A stretch of 64,000 nt of DNA from assembly GCA_014189435.1 (NCBI GenBank), contig CP050294.1:388823-452822 (forward strand). Reading direction: 5' to 3'. The notes below the pieces were generated by a model, which had not been told where the DNA came from, made no database searches, and was given only the letters and a program-made list of their open reading frames with translations. Source of the DNA: Mesorhizobium loti. GTDB lineage: Bacteria > Pseudomonadota > Alphaproteobacteria > Rhizobiales > Rhizobiaceae. Below are positions 56,461 to 64,000 of the stretch, piece after piece (the stretch's first letter is position 1; the number at the start of each line of letters is the position of its first letter). Position numbers and translations under genes: made by a program.

Positions 56461-56490
56461 TCGCAGGGTCATTCTGCCCATGTCGGGCAG

Positions 56491-56647
56491 ATGGTAGAGT
56501 TTCATTATCGCTGGCATCCATATTACGGCGGTCGTTTTCGGCATGAAGGTCGTGAGGACCGGGCCAATGGCGCGATCATCCGGGTAGAGATCAGGCCGGG
56601 TGAGATCATCCAGGTGGCGGAGTGGATGCTGGATCGGGCGTTTAGCG
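56491..56647 (+). pseudogene. Small IS-associated protein, truncated
   Basis: MVEFHYRWHPYYGGRFRHEG, then REDRANGAIIRVEIRPGEII and WMLDRAFSA. The FHY-HP pattern recalls small DUF5372-like proteins that accompany some IS elements. It is cut at 56648 by an IS6 end. Identity is tentative. Confidence 0.45.
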
Positions 56648-56694
56648 CCGCTGCTACCTCAATTTCCTTACCCCTCAATCAATGTGACAGCACC
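56648..56694 (-). mobile_element. IS6-family end fragment
   Basis: Only the outermost 47 bp of the 8931-9727 subtype remain (the complement of GGTGCTGTCACATTGATTG and on). This is the fifth copy of this end in the window. Confidence 0.8.
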
Positions 56695-56697
56695 CTT

Positions 56698-56863
56698 GCG
56701 ACAGCTTCACACGTTGCAAAAGCGAGTAAGAGAGTGGCGCCGACAAGCCGTGCAGCGGCTTATCGGCGAGGTCAGCGGCCTTGCACCATACGTCGCGCCA
56801 AATCCCGCACGTCTTGCTGCGGGTAACATTCCTGATGAGGCACTCGGTAACAAAATTAGGTGA
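56698..56863 (+). pseudogene. Possible transposase, C-terminal fragment
   Basis: About 54 codons: RQLHTLQKRVREWRRQAVQR, then GEVSGLAPYVAPNP and a stop. HLRTLQRRV-like helices occur in transposases of the IS21 and IS481 type, but the match is too short to name a family. Confidence 0.4.
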
Positions 56864-57364
56864 GGCAACACGACACCCGTGACATGTCGCCTGGCATTGT
56901 CCGATGTACGACGATGTTGGAGATGCGACATAGCCGGTTCGATCGATTGCCTTATAATTCAACGAGTTTTTCCTTTGGCACGCATATTGCTCCCGGTCAT
57001 CAGTAACGCGTCACGGACCGATGATATCGAAAATGTTAGCACAATGATTTCTGCCGGGGCGACATCCGGCCTTACTACAGCAGGACCATCCAGATGCAGA
57101 AAAGGAAGAGGCCGTACTCGCCGAGGAATAGTCGAGTCAGGGCTGCATAGGCAGTTGTTATCGGCGCGGATGCCAACTCTTCAATCTGGTCCACCCGACC
57201 AGTTCCTGGATGTCCTCAAAGAGCGCCCTGTCATGGTGACTGCGGCCCCGGCTGCACCCGCGTGCAGGCTCCTCCGAAGACGCTCGGCGCTCGCTGCTGC
57301 AGACCGGCGATGAGAAGCCAAATCCAAACATGCGTCTTCCGAAAACCCAAAGAGGTGAACAGAT
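56864..57364. other. Unassigned stretch
   Basis: About 500 bp. No frame on either strand has a start signal with a recognisable motif. The end is the leader of the peptidase remnant at 57365 (AAGAGGTGAACAGAT before its ATG). Confidence 0.4.
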
Positions 57365-58222
57365 ATGTACAAAACCGGCGCTTTGACGCTCGCGCTATTA
57401 ATTCAAGGGGCATCGGGATCGGTAACCGCTCGGGCGCTGGACAATGGTCCGAATGGTGCACCTCCGCCGCTGGCGCTGAGCGATTTTGAGCGGGCACTGA
57501 CGATAAACGATCGCTATGGCGGGCTCACCGTGAATGTCCCCGAGGGGCCGTTCTGGCTGACTCCCGACGCGTTCATATACCGCGCCGGACTAGCCACGGC
57601 GAGCAGCAGTTCATGCGGGTCGATGCTGCCACGGGTGTGAAGCAGCCCGCCTTCGATCAGGCCCGTCTGGCGCCACTCAGCTTCCACGCCAAGGGGCGAG
57701 ACGGCAAGACTGATATCTGGGGCGTGATCCACCTGCCAGCCAATTTCGATCCGACGAAGAAATACCCGGTGATGGAGGATATCTACGCCGGGCCGCATGG
57801 CTCTTTCGTGCCAAAATCCTTCTCAAGGCGGACAGAGCCGCTCACGCAGTTGGGCTTCGTCGTTGTGCAGATCGATGGCATGGGTACCAACACCGCTCGC
57901 GCGCCTTTCATGATGTTGCCTGGAAAAACTGATGGACGCAGGGCCAGTCGGCATTGAATATTCGCAATCCTCCTCCATCGACAATGCTCACAGGCTGCAG
58001 GGCAAGCCGATGATCGTCGTCGGCGAAATGGACCACAATGTCGACCCGACCTCCGCTTTCCAGCTTGCCGACCGGCTCATCAAGGCGGGAAAAGATTGCG
58101 ACATGGTCTACGTGCCTGGCGCCGATCACGGTGCGCCAGGCACCCATCGCCAGTACAAACTCCTGCAGTTCTTCGTTCACAACATCCTCGGGCAGACCCC
58201 ACCCAACTGGAACGCCACATGA
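57365..58222 (+). pseudogene. S9-family (dipeptidyl peptidase IV-like) serine peptidase, deleted and frameshifted
   Basis: It begins with a signal peptide (MYKTGALTLALLIQGASGSV) and LSDFERALTINDRYGGLTVN. It jumps to MRVDAATGVKQPAFDQARLA, LSFHAKGRDGKTDIWGVIHL and YPVMEDIYAGPHGSFVPKSF, then to another frame with SSSIDNAHRLQGKPMIVVGE, DHNVDPTSAFQLADRLIKA and PGADHGAPG. These are the ends of a prolyl oligopeptidase-type enzyme. The GxSxGG nucleophile region and most of the propeller are deleted, so it cannot be active. Confidence 0.82.
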
Positions 58223-58238
58223 ATCGAGTTGCAGAAGT

Positions 58239-58556
58239 GGTGGTGTCACATTGATTGAGGGGTAAGGAAATTGAGGTAGCCGCGCGCCCATGACCGTGAG
58301 TGCACCGACCTACAAGAACCACCGCTATCCGATCGAAATCGTGGCGCGTGCTGTCTGGCTCTACTTCGACTTCAATCTGAGCCTGCGCGATGTCGAGGAA
58401 ATGCTGCTCGAACGCGGGATCGTCGTTTCCTACGAGACCATCCGCCGATGGTGCCGAAAGCACGGCCCTGATTATGCGCGCCGCATACGCCGCAAGTCGC
58501 CGACGAAAGACGATGTCTGGCATCTGAATGAAGTCGTGGTTCGCATCAACGGTCAG
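58239..58556 (+). mobile_element. IS6-family element, 5' part
   Basis: GGTGGTGTCACATTGATTG and the transposase from ATG 58290 ([20 protein letters not shown]) to VRINGQ, with one change at the YFDFNLS position. It is joined in frame to a different gene at 58557, giving a chimeric open frame of 190 codons. Confidence 0.85.
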
Positions 58557-58862
58557 ACCCTGATTGAGGCTGTAAGGCGTACGTTCGAACGGCGGGGGAC
58601 GGCACTGCCCGCAGATATTCCGATTGGGCTGAGTGATGAATTCACGGCGGCCTGGAGCGTTCAATGGCAAACCTTTCTCGGCCGCGAGCGCATGGCTGCC
58701 GCGCCGGAGACGTTCGCTGCCGTTATCGTCGATCTCCGTCTGTTTCTGCTTCCGCTTGTTGATGCTGGAAATGACGAACAGAGCTGGTTGCCGGCGGACA
58801 CCGGTCTAAAGAAAAAGAGAATGCTCTGTCAATCCAGGCATTCTATTTTGGGAAGGCAGTAA
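58557..58862 (+). pseudogene. AbiEii-type nucleotidyltransferase, C-terminal remnant
   Basis: After the IS6 part the frame reads TLIEAVRRTFERRGTALPAD, then IPIGLSDEFTAAWSVQWQTF and VDLRLFLLPLVDAG, as in the C-terminal helical part of AbiEii/AbiGii-type toxin nucleotidyltransferases. The catalytic N-terminal domain and any antitoxin gene are lost. It lies four bases before the helicase gene and was probably its operon neighbour. Confidence 0.7.
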
Positions 58863-58866
58863 GTTT

Positions 58867-61800
58867 GTGGACGTCTTTTCGCTAAATAATAGTCTATTGG
58901 CTCAATATACCGGATTTGCCAGATCCTTTACACGGATACGTTCGTCAGAAATTCTGGAGAAGGTAACCGATCTCTACGCCGGGCGTCGTTTCTGGCCTGA
59001 ACCCATAATTCAGCTTAATCCGCACTATGAAGGTGGCGGCTCGGTCCAAAGCCTTGTTGGCCCAAAAGGGCTGATCGATGATTGCGCTCAGATATTCCGG
59101 GACTCACGCGCCGCTGCCGGCGCCTCCGACAAGACTCTGAAGTTACGTCGCCATCAGGAGCAGGCAATTGGCCTTGCACTGGACGGAAAGAGCTTCGTCG
59201 TAACGACCGGCACCGGGTCGGGTAAGTCCCTTTGTTTCTTTATTCCGATTGTTGATGCCGTTGTTAAGGCGAAGCGGGCTGGCGAGGATGCGCGGACCCG
59301 AGCGGTAATCATCTATCCGATGAATGCCTTGGCTAATAGCCAGCTTGAGGAATTGAAGAAATTTCTCGCAGATCAAAACCATGCAGTGCCCGTGACCTTC
59401 GCTCGATACACCGGTCAGCAGAATTCGGAGGAACGGGAGCAGATAAAGAACAATCCCCCGGACATTTTGCTCACCAATTTTATGATGCTCGAGCTTCTGA
59501 TGACGCGGCAGTCAGATCTTGACCGACGTGTCGTGGAAAATTGTAGCGGCCTTCGATTTATTGTTCTTGATGAACTACATACGTATCGAGGGCGCCATGG
59601 GGCAGATGTTGCGATGCTGATGCGCCGTCTGCGGGCGCGTGCTGGCGATCCCCGGCATCCGCCGATTTGCATTGGCACCTCGGCAACAATGGCCAGCGAA
59701 GGCGGCGAAGAAGATCGCAATCAGGTTGTTGCTGATGTCGCGTCCCGCTTATTTGGGACGAACATCGGCCGAGACGCGATCGTTACAGAAACCTTGCGCC
59801 GCGCGACGGATCCAGATCAATCCGCTGACAGAGGGCTATCTCGACTGAGTGACGCTGTGGTCAGCGCGGCTTCAGGTACGCCCTATTACGGGAAATCAAA
59901 TGGTGAGATCGCTCGTGATGATCTTGCCATCTGGGTAGAGACTAGGCTCGGCCCTCGAGAGGTAGACCAGAAGCCGCAGCGGGCGCGCTCCCTATCGCTG
60001 AAGACGGCGGCGGTCCTACTATCTAGTGAATCCGGCGAAGCCGTCGAGACATGCGAGCTGGCATTAAAAAACGCGCTACTGGCGTTTAGCTTGCCGGAGA
60101 AACTCCGAGGCCATAGCGGCGGCAGTGACGAGCCTCTTTTCGCGTTTAAGCTACATCAATTTATTTCAGGCGCAGGTCGTCTGTACACGACCCTCGATCC
60201 CTCGGGTTCGCGCTCGGTCACATTTGATGGACAAATCTTCGATCCGGAAAATCCGACAAAAAGACTATATAGCGCTTATTTCTGCCGGCGGTGTGGGCAG
60301 GAAAACCATCCCGTCACGCTGGTCGACGACAATGGCGCAAAATCATTTGAGAAGCGTGAGATCGATGATGTCCCCCTCAATGATGACGAAGAGGCTGAGG
60401 GCATCGTTGAACGCTGGGGCTTCCTTATGCCCGAGCCCGTGGATGGCGAGTTCACGTTCCATGGTCGGGATGAGGACTATCCCGAGGCTTGGCTTGAAGA
60501 AACAAAATCGGGCGAATTGCGGTTAAAAGCGACGTACCGCAAGACGAGGGCTGAGCTTGTATCGGTGCTTCCGGACGGCACCTGCGGCAATGACGGCCAA
60601 CGAGCCTGGTTCATGCCGGGTAAGTTCAAATTCTGCCCGGCATGCGGGGAGCACCACAGCGATTCAACTCGTGACATTAACCGGCTCGCCGCCTTGGGCG
60701 CCGAGGGGCGCAGTTCGGCGACGACGATTATTATTGCGGCCATCCTGCGTTGGATGAACGATACGGAAAACTCCATCCCGGCGACGAGACGCAAGCTCTT
60801 GGCCTTCACTGACAACCGACAGGATGCCGCCCTGCAGGCCGGGCATTTCAACGACTTTCTATTCGTCACGCTGCTACGCGGCGCGATTCTGGCAGCCGTT
60901 TCCCAGGCCGGTGATGAAGGGTTGCAAGAGGATGAGGTCGGCAAGGCGATCCAGCGAATGCTGGGCTTTGTGGTATCCAATGTATCTCGGCGAACCGAAT
61001 GGTTGGTAGAGCCGGATCTTAGGGGGGCCAAGCTGCTGGCCGTTGAAAAGGTGATCCGCGAATCGCTGACGCATCGATTCTGGATCGAGCAACGGCGGGG
61101 GTGGCGTTACACGAATCCCAATCTCGAGCAGCTTGGGTTGATCGAGGCGCGCTACATTTCCCTCGATGACCTCGCACACGACGACAAGGAATTTGAAACC
61201 TACCCTTTGTTGCGAGCGGCTTCAGCTCTCGAACGTCAGGCGGCGCTTCGGGTGTTGTTGGACGTGATGCGCAAGGGCTTAGCAGTCGAATGTGATGCCC
61301 TGGATCGACTGAAGATCGAAAGCCTCGCCAGTCGAATGCGGAGCGCAATCAAGGCCCCATGGATACTGGATGAGGAGCGCTTCTTGGCAGCCCCGGTATT
61401 CATGCCGAAGCCGCCAACCCGCCGTGAGATGTCGCCGAAAGACGAAGAGTTGATTCTTCGGGGCAGTCCGACCAGCACGATCGGCCGGCAATTTCGGTCG
61501 ATGACCTTCGGTGGCAGACGGGCAACCGGTAAGCAGATCACGGAAATTGTCGAAGGCTTGTTGAAAGCAGCAGGTCGTTACGGGCTGGCGACACAGGTCG
61601 TCTCCCCTGTTGGCGGAGATGGTTGGCGTCTGGTGCCGTCATCGATCACTTTTGCGCTTTCAGCAAATCAAGCTCCGGATCGGGACAATCCTTTTTTCCG
61701 TGGTCTGTATGCACATATCGCGACGCTTCTGGCCGACGGCGGCGAGGCAATCTTCGGCTTCGAAGGCCGAGAGCATACGGCGCAGGTTGAGGGTGATCTA

Positions 61801-63855
61801 CGAGAGATCCGCGAGGCTCGCTTTCGTTATGGCATAGACGACCGGCAACTTCTGATCGACCAGGCCGAACGATTGAAGGAGCTTCGAGAAGATAGCCGTT
61901 TCCTACCAACCTTGTTTTGCTCGCCAACCATGGAACTCGGCGTCGATATCTCCGCGATGAACGTCGTCTACATGCGAAATGTGCCCCCAACGCCAGCGAA
62001 CTACGCTCAGCGCGGTGGGCGTGCGGGCCGCAGCGGTCAGGCAGCCTTAATTGTCACCTATTGCGCGGCACAAAGCCCGCATGACCAATACTTCTTCGAG
62101 CGTCCAAGCGCGATGGTCGATGGCGTGGTGCTCCCGCCATCTATTGATCTGAAAAATCACGAACTTGTCGAAAGCCATCTTCACGCAGAGTGGCTGGCTG
62201 CCAGTGGAGCGGCATTGTCGGCGTCGATCGCCGATAACCTCGACATGACAGTTTCCGGCAAGCCTCTCTTGCCGCATCACTGGAACCGGGTGTCTGCTGA
62301 CGAGGCAAAGAGTGCCGGTGCAAAGCGCGTTGCGGCCGTTCTGTCAGCTGTCGCTGATGACTTTGGCGCCACGCCACCGGAGTGGTTTGTTGGTGTTGAT
62401 GCCAATACAAACCGGGTCGTTGCTGCCGCGCCTCAACGCCTTGCCGATACCTTTGACCGGTGGAGGGATTTGTGGGCTGCGGCCGAACGGCAGGTAGAAG
62501 ACGCGGCACATACTCTAAAAGATTATTCGATCTCACCGCAGGAACGCCTTGCCGCAGAAACACGGCAAGCGGCTGGAAACACCCAGATAAAGCTTTTGCT
62601 ACGGGGGGCCGAGGGCCAAGGCTCCGATTTCTACGTGTACCGGTATCTGGCAACGGAAGGGTTCCTGCCTGGCTATAACTTCCCACGTCTCCCTATTATG
62701 GCGTTCGTGCCAGGTGATCAGGGCGGAAAAGGACAGCGGTATATTCAGCGTGCACGCTTTCTGGCGATCGCCGAGTTCGGGCCAGGCAGCCTTGTCTATC
62801 ACGAGGGGCGTGCCTATCGGGTCGATCGCGCCCTGTTAAAGGAGGTTGGTGGCGAGCAAGATGGATTGCTCCCGACATTCAGCACGGCAATTTGCCCAGC
62901 CTGCGGTGCCGCCCATGACGGAGAGCCGCCAGAACGCTGCCACGTATGTAACAGCGCTCTGAACAAATCGAACATAACGAAGCAGCTTCATCGGATCGAG
63001 AATGTTGGTACGCGCCAAGTGGAGCGGATAACCGCCAACGACGAAGAGCGTCGTCGCCAAGGCTATGAACTCCAGACGACCTTCTCGTTTCGAGACCCGA
63101 GCGACGTCAGATCCCGAGTGTTTGAAGATTCAGAGGGGCAAATATTCTCCGCGGAATTTACGCCTGCCGCACAGGCGCGTCGTATCAACCGGGGACTCCG
63201 CCGCCGCAAGGACATCAGTAAGATCGGGTTTTTGATCGATCCGAAAAGCGGCTATTGGGCAAGTGACAACCGAGCGCAGGACGCGGAAGAAGGATCACCG
63301 ATCAATAGTCGGCAACCCATCACCCCGGTTGTAGAGGACCGGAAAAACGCGCTGCTCATCCGGTTTCCTGCTGCTTGGTTGGCTGCTGCTGGAGACGAGG
63401 CGGAGGCAATAGTTGCTACGATCCAGCATGCTTTTGCGCGTGGCATCGAGGCCATTTACCAAGTGGAAGAAGGCGAAATCCAGGGACAGCCGACGCCCTC
63501 AAGAAAGGATCGCCGAGCACTGTTGTTTTACGAGGCCGCGGAGGGTGGCGCCGGGGTCTTGTCCAGGTTGGTCGAGGATGGCAGTGCCTTTCGCGCCGTT
63601 GCGAAGAAGGCGCTGGAGATAATGCACTATGCTCCGGGAAGCCTCTCAGCGGCTGCGGTTAGTGGACCGAAGGCACTGGAAAATGTTGAGGACTCTCACT
63701 GCGTAGCGGGCTGCTATCGCTGCCTGTTGTCCTATTTCAATCAGCCCGATCACGAATTGATCGATCGTCGGCGTGAACCTGTGCTGCAGATGCTCATCCG
63801 ACTTTCTTTCGCAGAAATGCGCCATTCCGCCCCCACATCACAGTTTCAAACGTAA
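58867..63855 (+). CDS. Large DEAD/DEAH-box helicase with DUF1998 C-terminus
   Basis: A 1662-residue protein from GTG 58867 (GGGAAGG upstream). The superfamily 2 helicase motifs are TTGTGSGKSLCFF (Lys120), LDELHTYRGRHG (Asp235-His238), GTSATMAS, ELGVDISAMNVVYMRNVPPT and QRGGRAGRSGQAALI (about 1045-1058). Several Cys pairs suggest zinc sites (CRRCGQ near 473, CPACGEHH near 598, CPACGAAH with CHVCN near 1343). The C-terminal DUF1998 motif is CVAGCYRCLLSYFNQPDHE (Cys1612, 1616, 1619). The same architecture occurs in phage-defence helicases such as DrmA and DruE and in the repair helicase MrfA. A defence role is inferred from size, DUF1998 and the AbiEii neighbour. Confidence 0.9.
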   Translation: MDVFSLNNSLLAQYTGFARSFTRIRSSEILEKVTDLYAGRRFWPEPIIQLNPHYEGGGSVQSLVGPKGLIDDCAQIFRDSRAAAGASDKTLKLRRHQEQAIGLALDGKSFVVTTGTGSGKSLCFFIPIVDAVVKAKRAGEDARTRAVIIYPMNALANSQLEELKKFLADQNHAVPVTFARYTGQQNSEEREQIKNNPPDILLTNFMMLELLMTRQSDLDRRVVENCSGLRFIVLDELHTYRGRHGADVAMLMRRLRARAGDPRHPPICIGTSATMASEGGEEDRNQVVADVASRLFGTNIGRDAIVTETLRRATDPDQSADRGLSRLSDAVVSAASGTPYYGKSNGEIARDDLAIWVETRLGPREVDQKPQRARSLSLKTAAVLLSSESGEAVETCELALKNALLAFSLPEKLRGHSGGSDEPLFAFKLHQFISGAGRLYTTLDPSGSRSVTFDGQIFDPENPTKRLYSAYFCRRCGQENHPVTLVDDNGAKSFEKREIDDVPLNDDEEAEGIVERWGFLMPEPVDGEFTFHGRDEDYPEAWLEETKSGELRLKATYRKTRAELVSVLPDGTCGNDGQRAWFMPGKFKFCPACGEHHSDSTRDINRLAALGAEGRSSATTIIIAAILRWMNDTENSIPATRRKLLAFTDNRQDAALQAGHFNDFLFVTLLRGAILAAVSQAGDEGLQEDEVGKAIQRMLGFVVSNVSRRTEWLVEPDLRGAKLLAVEKVIRESLTHRFWIEQRRGWRYTNPNLEQLGLIEARYISLDDLAHDDKEFETYPLLRAASALERQAALRVLLDVMRKGLAVECDALDRLKIESLASRMRSAIKAPWILDEERFLAAPVFMPKPPTRREMSPKDEELILRGSPTSTIGRQFRSMTFGGRRATGKQITEIVEGLLKAAGRYGLATQVVSPVGGDGWRLVPSSITFALSANQAPDRDNPFFRGLYAHIATLLADGGEAIFGFEGREHTAQVEGDLREIREARFRYGIDDRQLLIDQAERLKELREDSRFLPTLFCSPTMELGVDISAMNVVYMRNVPPTPANYAQRGGRAGRSGQAALIVTYCAAQSPHDQYFFERPSAMVDGVVLPPSIDLKNHELVESHLHAEWLAASGAALSASIADNLDMTVSGKPLLPHHWNRVSADEAKSAGAKRVAAVLSAVADDFGATPPEWFVGVDANTNRVVAAAPQRLADTFDRWRDLWAAAERQVEDAAHTLKDYSISPQERLAAETRQAAGNTQIKLLLRGAEGQGSDFYVYRYLATEGFLPGYNFPRLPIMAFVPGDQGGKGQRYIQRARFLAIAEFGPGSLVYHEGRAYRVDRALLKEVGGEQDGLLPTFSTAICPACGAAHDGEPPERCHVCNSALNKSNITKQLHRIENVGTRQVERITANDEERRRQGYELQTTFSFRDPSDVRSRVFEDSEGQIFSAEFTPAAQARRINRGLRRRKDISKIGFLIDPKSGYWASDNRAQDAEEGSPINSRQPITPVVEDRKNALLIRFPAAWLAAAGDEAEAIVATIQHAFARGIEAIYQVEEGEIQGQPTPSRKDRRALLFYEAAEGGAGVLSRLVEDGSAFRAVAKKALEIMHYAPGSLSAAAVSGPKALENVEDSHCVAGCYRCLLSYFNQPDHELIDRRREPVLQMLIRLSFAEMRHSAPTSQFQT

Positions 63856-63890
63856 GCGTCATCAACTGCCCACCTCGTATGATCGGGGAG

Positions 63891-64000
63891 TGACGGATAC
63901 TCTTGTCGATGCTTCACTCTCCGCTGTCCAGTTGGTCATGGCGCGCTTCCCTGACCACGAAACAGCACGCTAACAAATCCGCGACCAGCGCGAATCCCCC
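63891..64000 (+). CDS. Possible start of the next gene in the helicase operon
   Basis: GATCGGGGA precedes GTG 63891, and the frame reads TDTLVDASLSAVQLVMARFP, then DHETAR and a TAA at 63971. The helical start resembles the N-termini of PLD-type proteins that often follow DUF1998 helicases. The early stop means either a frameshift or that this is not the gene. The window ends too soon to decide. Confidence 0.25.

Overview
The window is a GC-rich, insertion-sequence-dense accessory region of an alphaproteobacterium. I infer Rhizobiales or a relative from the IS families (IS6, IS66, IS110, IS630, IS21, IS5, IS1634), a pRiA4b ORF-3-like gene and the protein content. No rRNA, tRNA, CRISPR array or replication gene was seen. 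The only core gene recognised is a shattered 3' end of metH. This looks like a genomic island or large plasmid in which intact operons are separated by nested and truncated transposable elements.

Layout. 1-500: IS6 and IS21 end fragments and an aldehyde dehydrogenase tail. 559-7456 (minus): type I secretion operon for a serralysin-like RTX metalloprotease with a YbaY/YscW-like secreted protein, an ABC exporter and a membrane fusion protein. 7854-10114: the metH 3' end split and inverted around two IS6 copies. 10391-18690 (plus): a tight five-gene oxidase operon of multicopper oxidase, tyrosinase, LodA-type quinoprotein oxidase, a small unknown protein and a LodB-type flavoprotein. 19309-20963: a small three-Cys peptide gene followed by a PqqD/RRE-radical SAM-SPASM maturase, a candidate RiPP locus. 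21090-28650: IS5, ISL3, IS66 (carrying a nested IS110), IS5 and IS110. 28763-32236 (minus): HAD phosphatase, StiP-like protein and a PRTase with a C-terminal TRSP-like region, the nucleotide-like metabolite module known from tellurite (ter) loci, here without ter genes. 32228-39586: more IS elements, including a second copy of a 2.1 kb segment. 39655-40461: a cyclase-family hydrolase. 40624-44650: an HTH gene split by IS21, and an IS630 interrupted by IS110. 44681-49558 (minus): a RiPP operon with a Nif11-type precursor, a PoyD-like radical SAM epimerase (frameshifted at a CG dinucleotide repeat), a GNAT acetyltransferase and a B12-type radical SAM maturase. 49628-52519: IS debris. 52574-53640: a VapBC-like toxin-antitoxin pair. 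53754-58556: truncated genes and IS pieces. 58557-64000: an AbiEii-type remnant, a 1662-residue DEAD/DEAH helicase with a DUF1998 C-terminus, and the start of a possible next gene.

How the parts fit. Most intact cargo serves peptide natural products (two unrelated radical SAM systems), secreted or oxidative enzymes (serralysin; laccase/tyrosinase/LodA), or conflict and stress functions (VapBC, helicase-DUF1998, StiP module). Two IS110-family elements are inserted cleanly enough that their target sites can be rebuilt with a shared 2-nt core; a third target can also be rebuilt. Two minus-strand operons (PRTase-StiP-HAD and the Nif11 RiPP operon) each have a copy of the same unexplained repeat of about 270 bp upstream.

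All family names come from reading sequence motifs; no database search was run.
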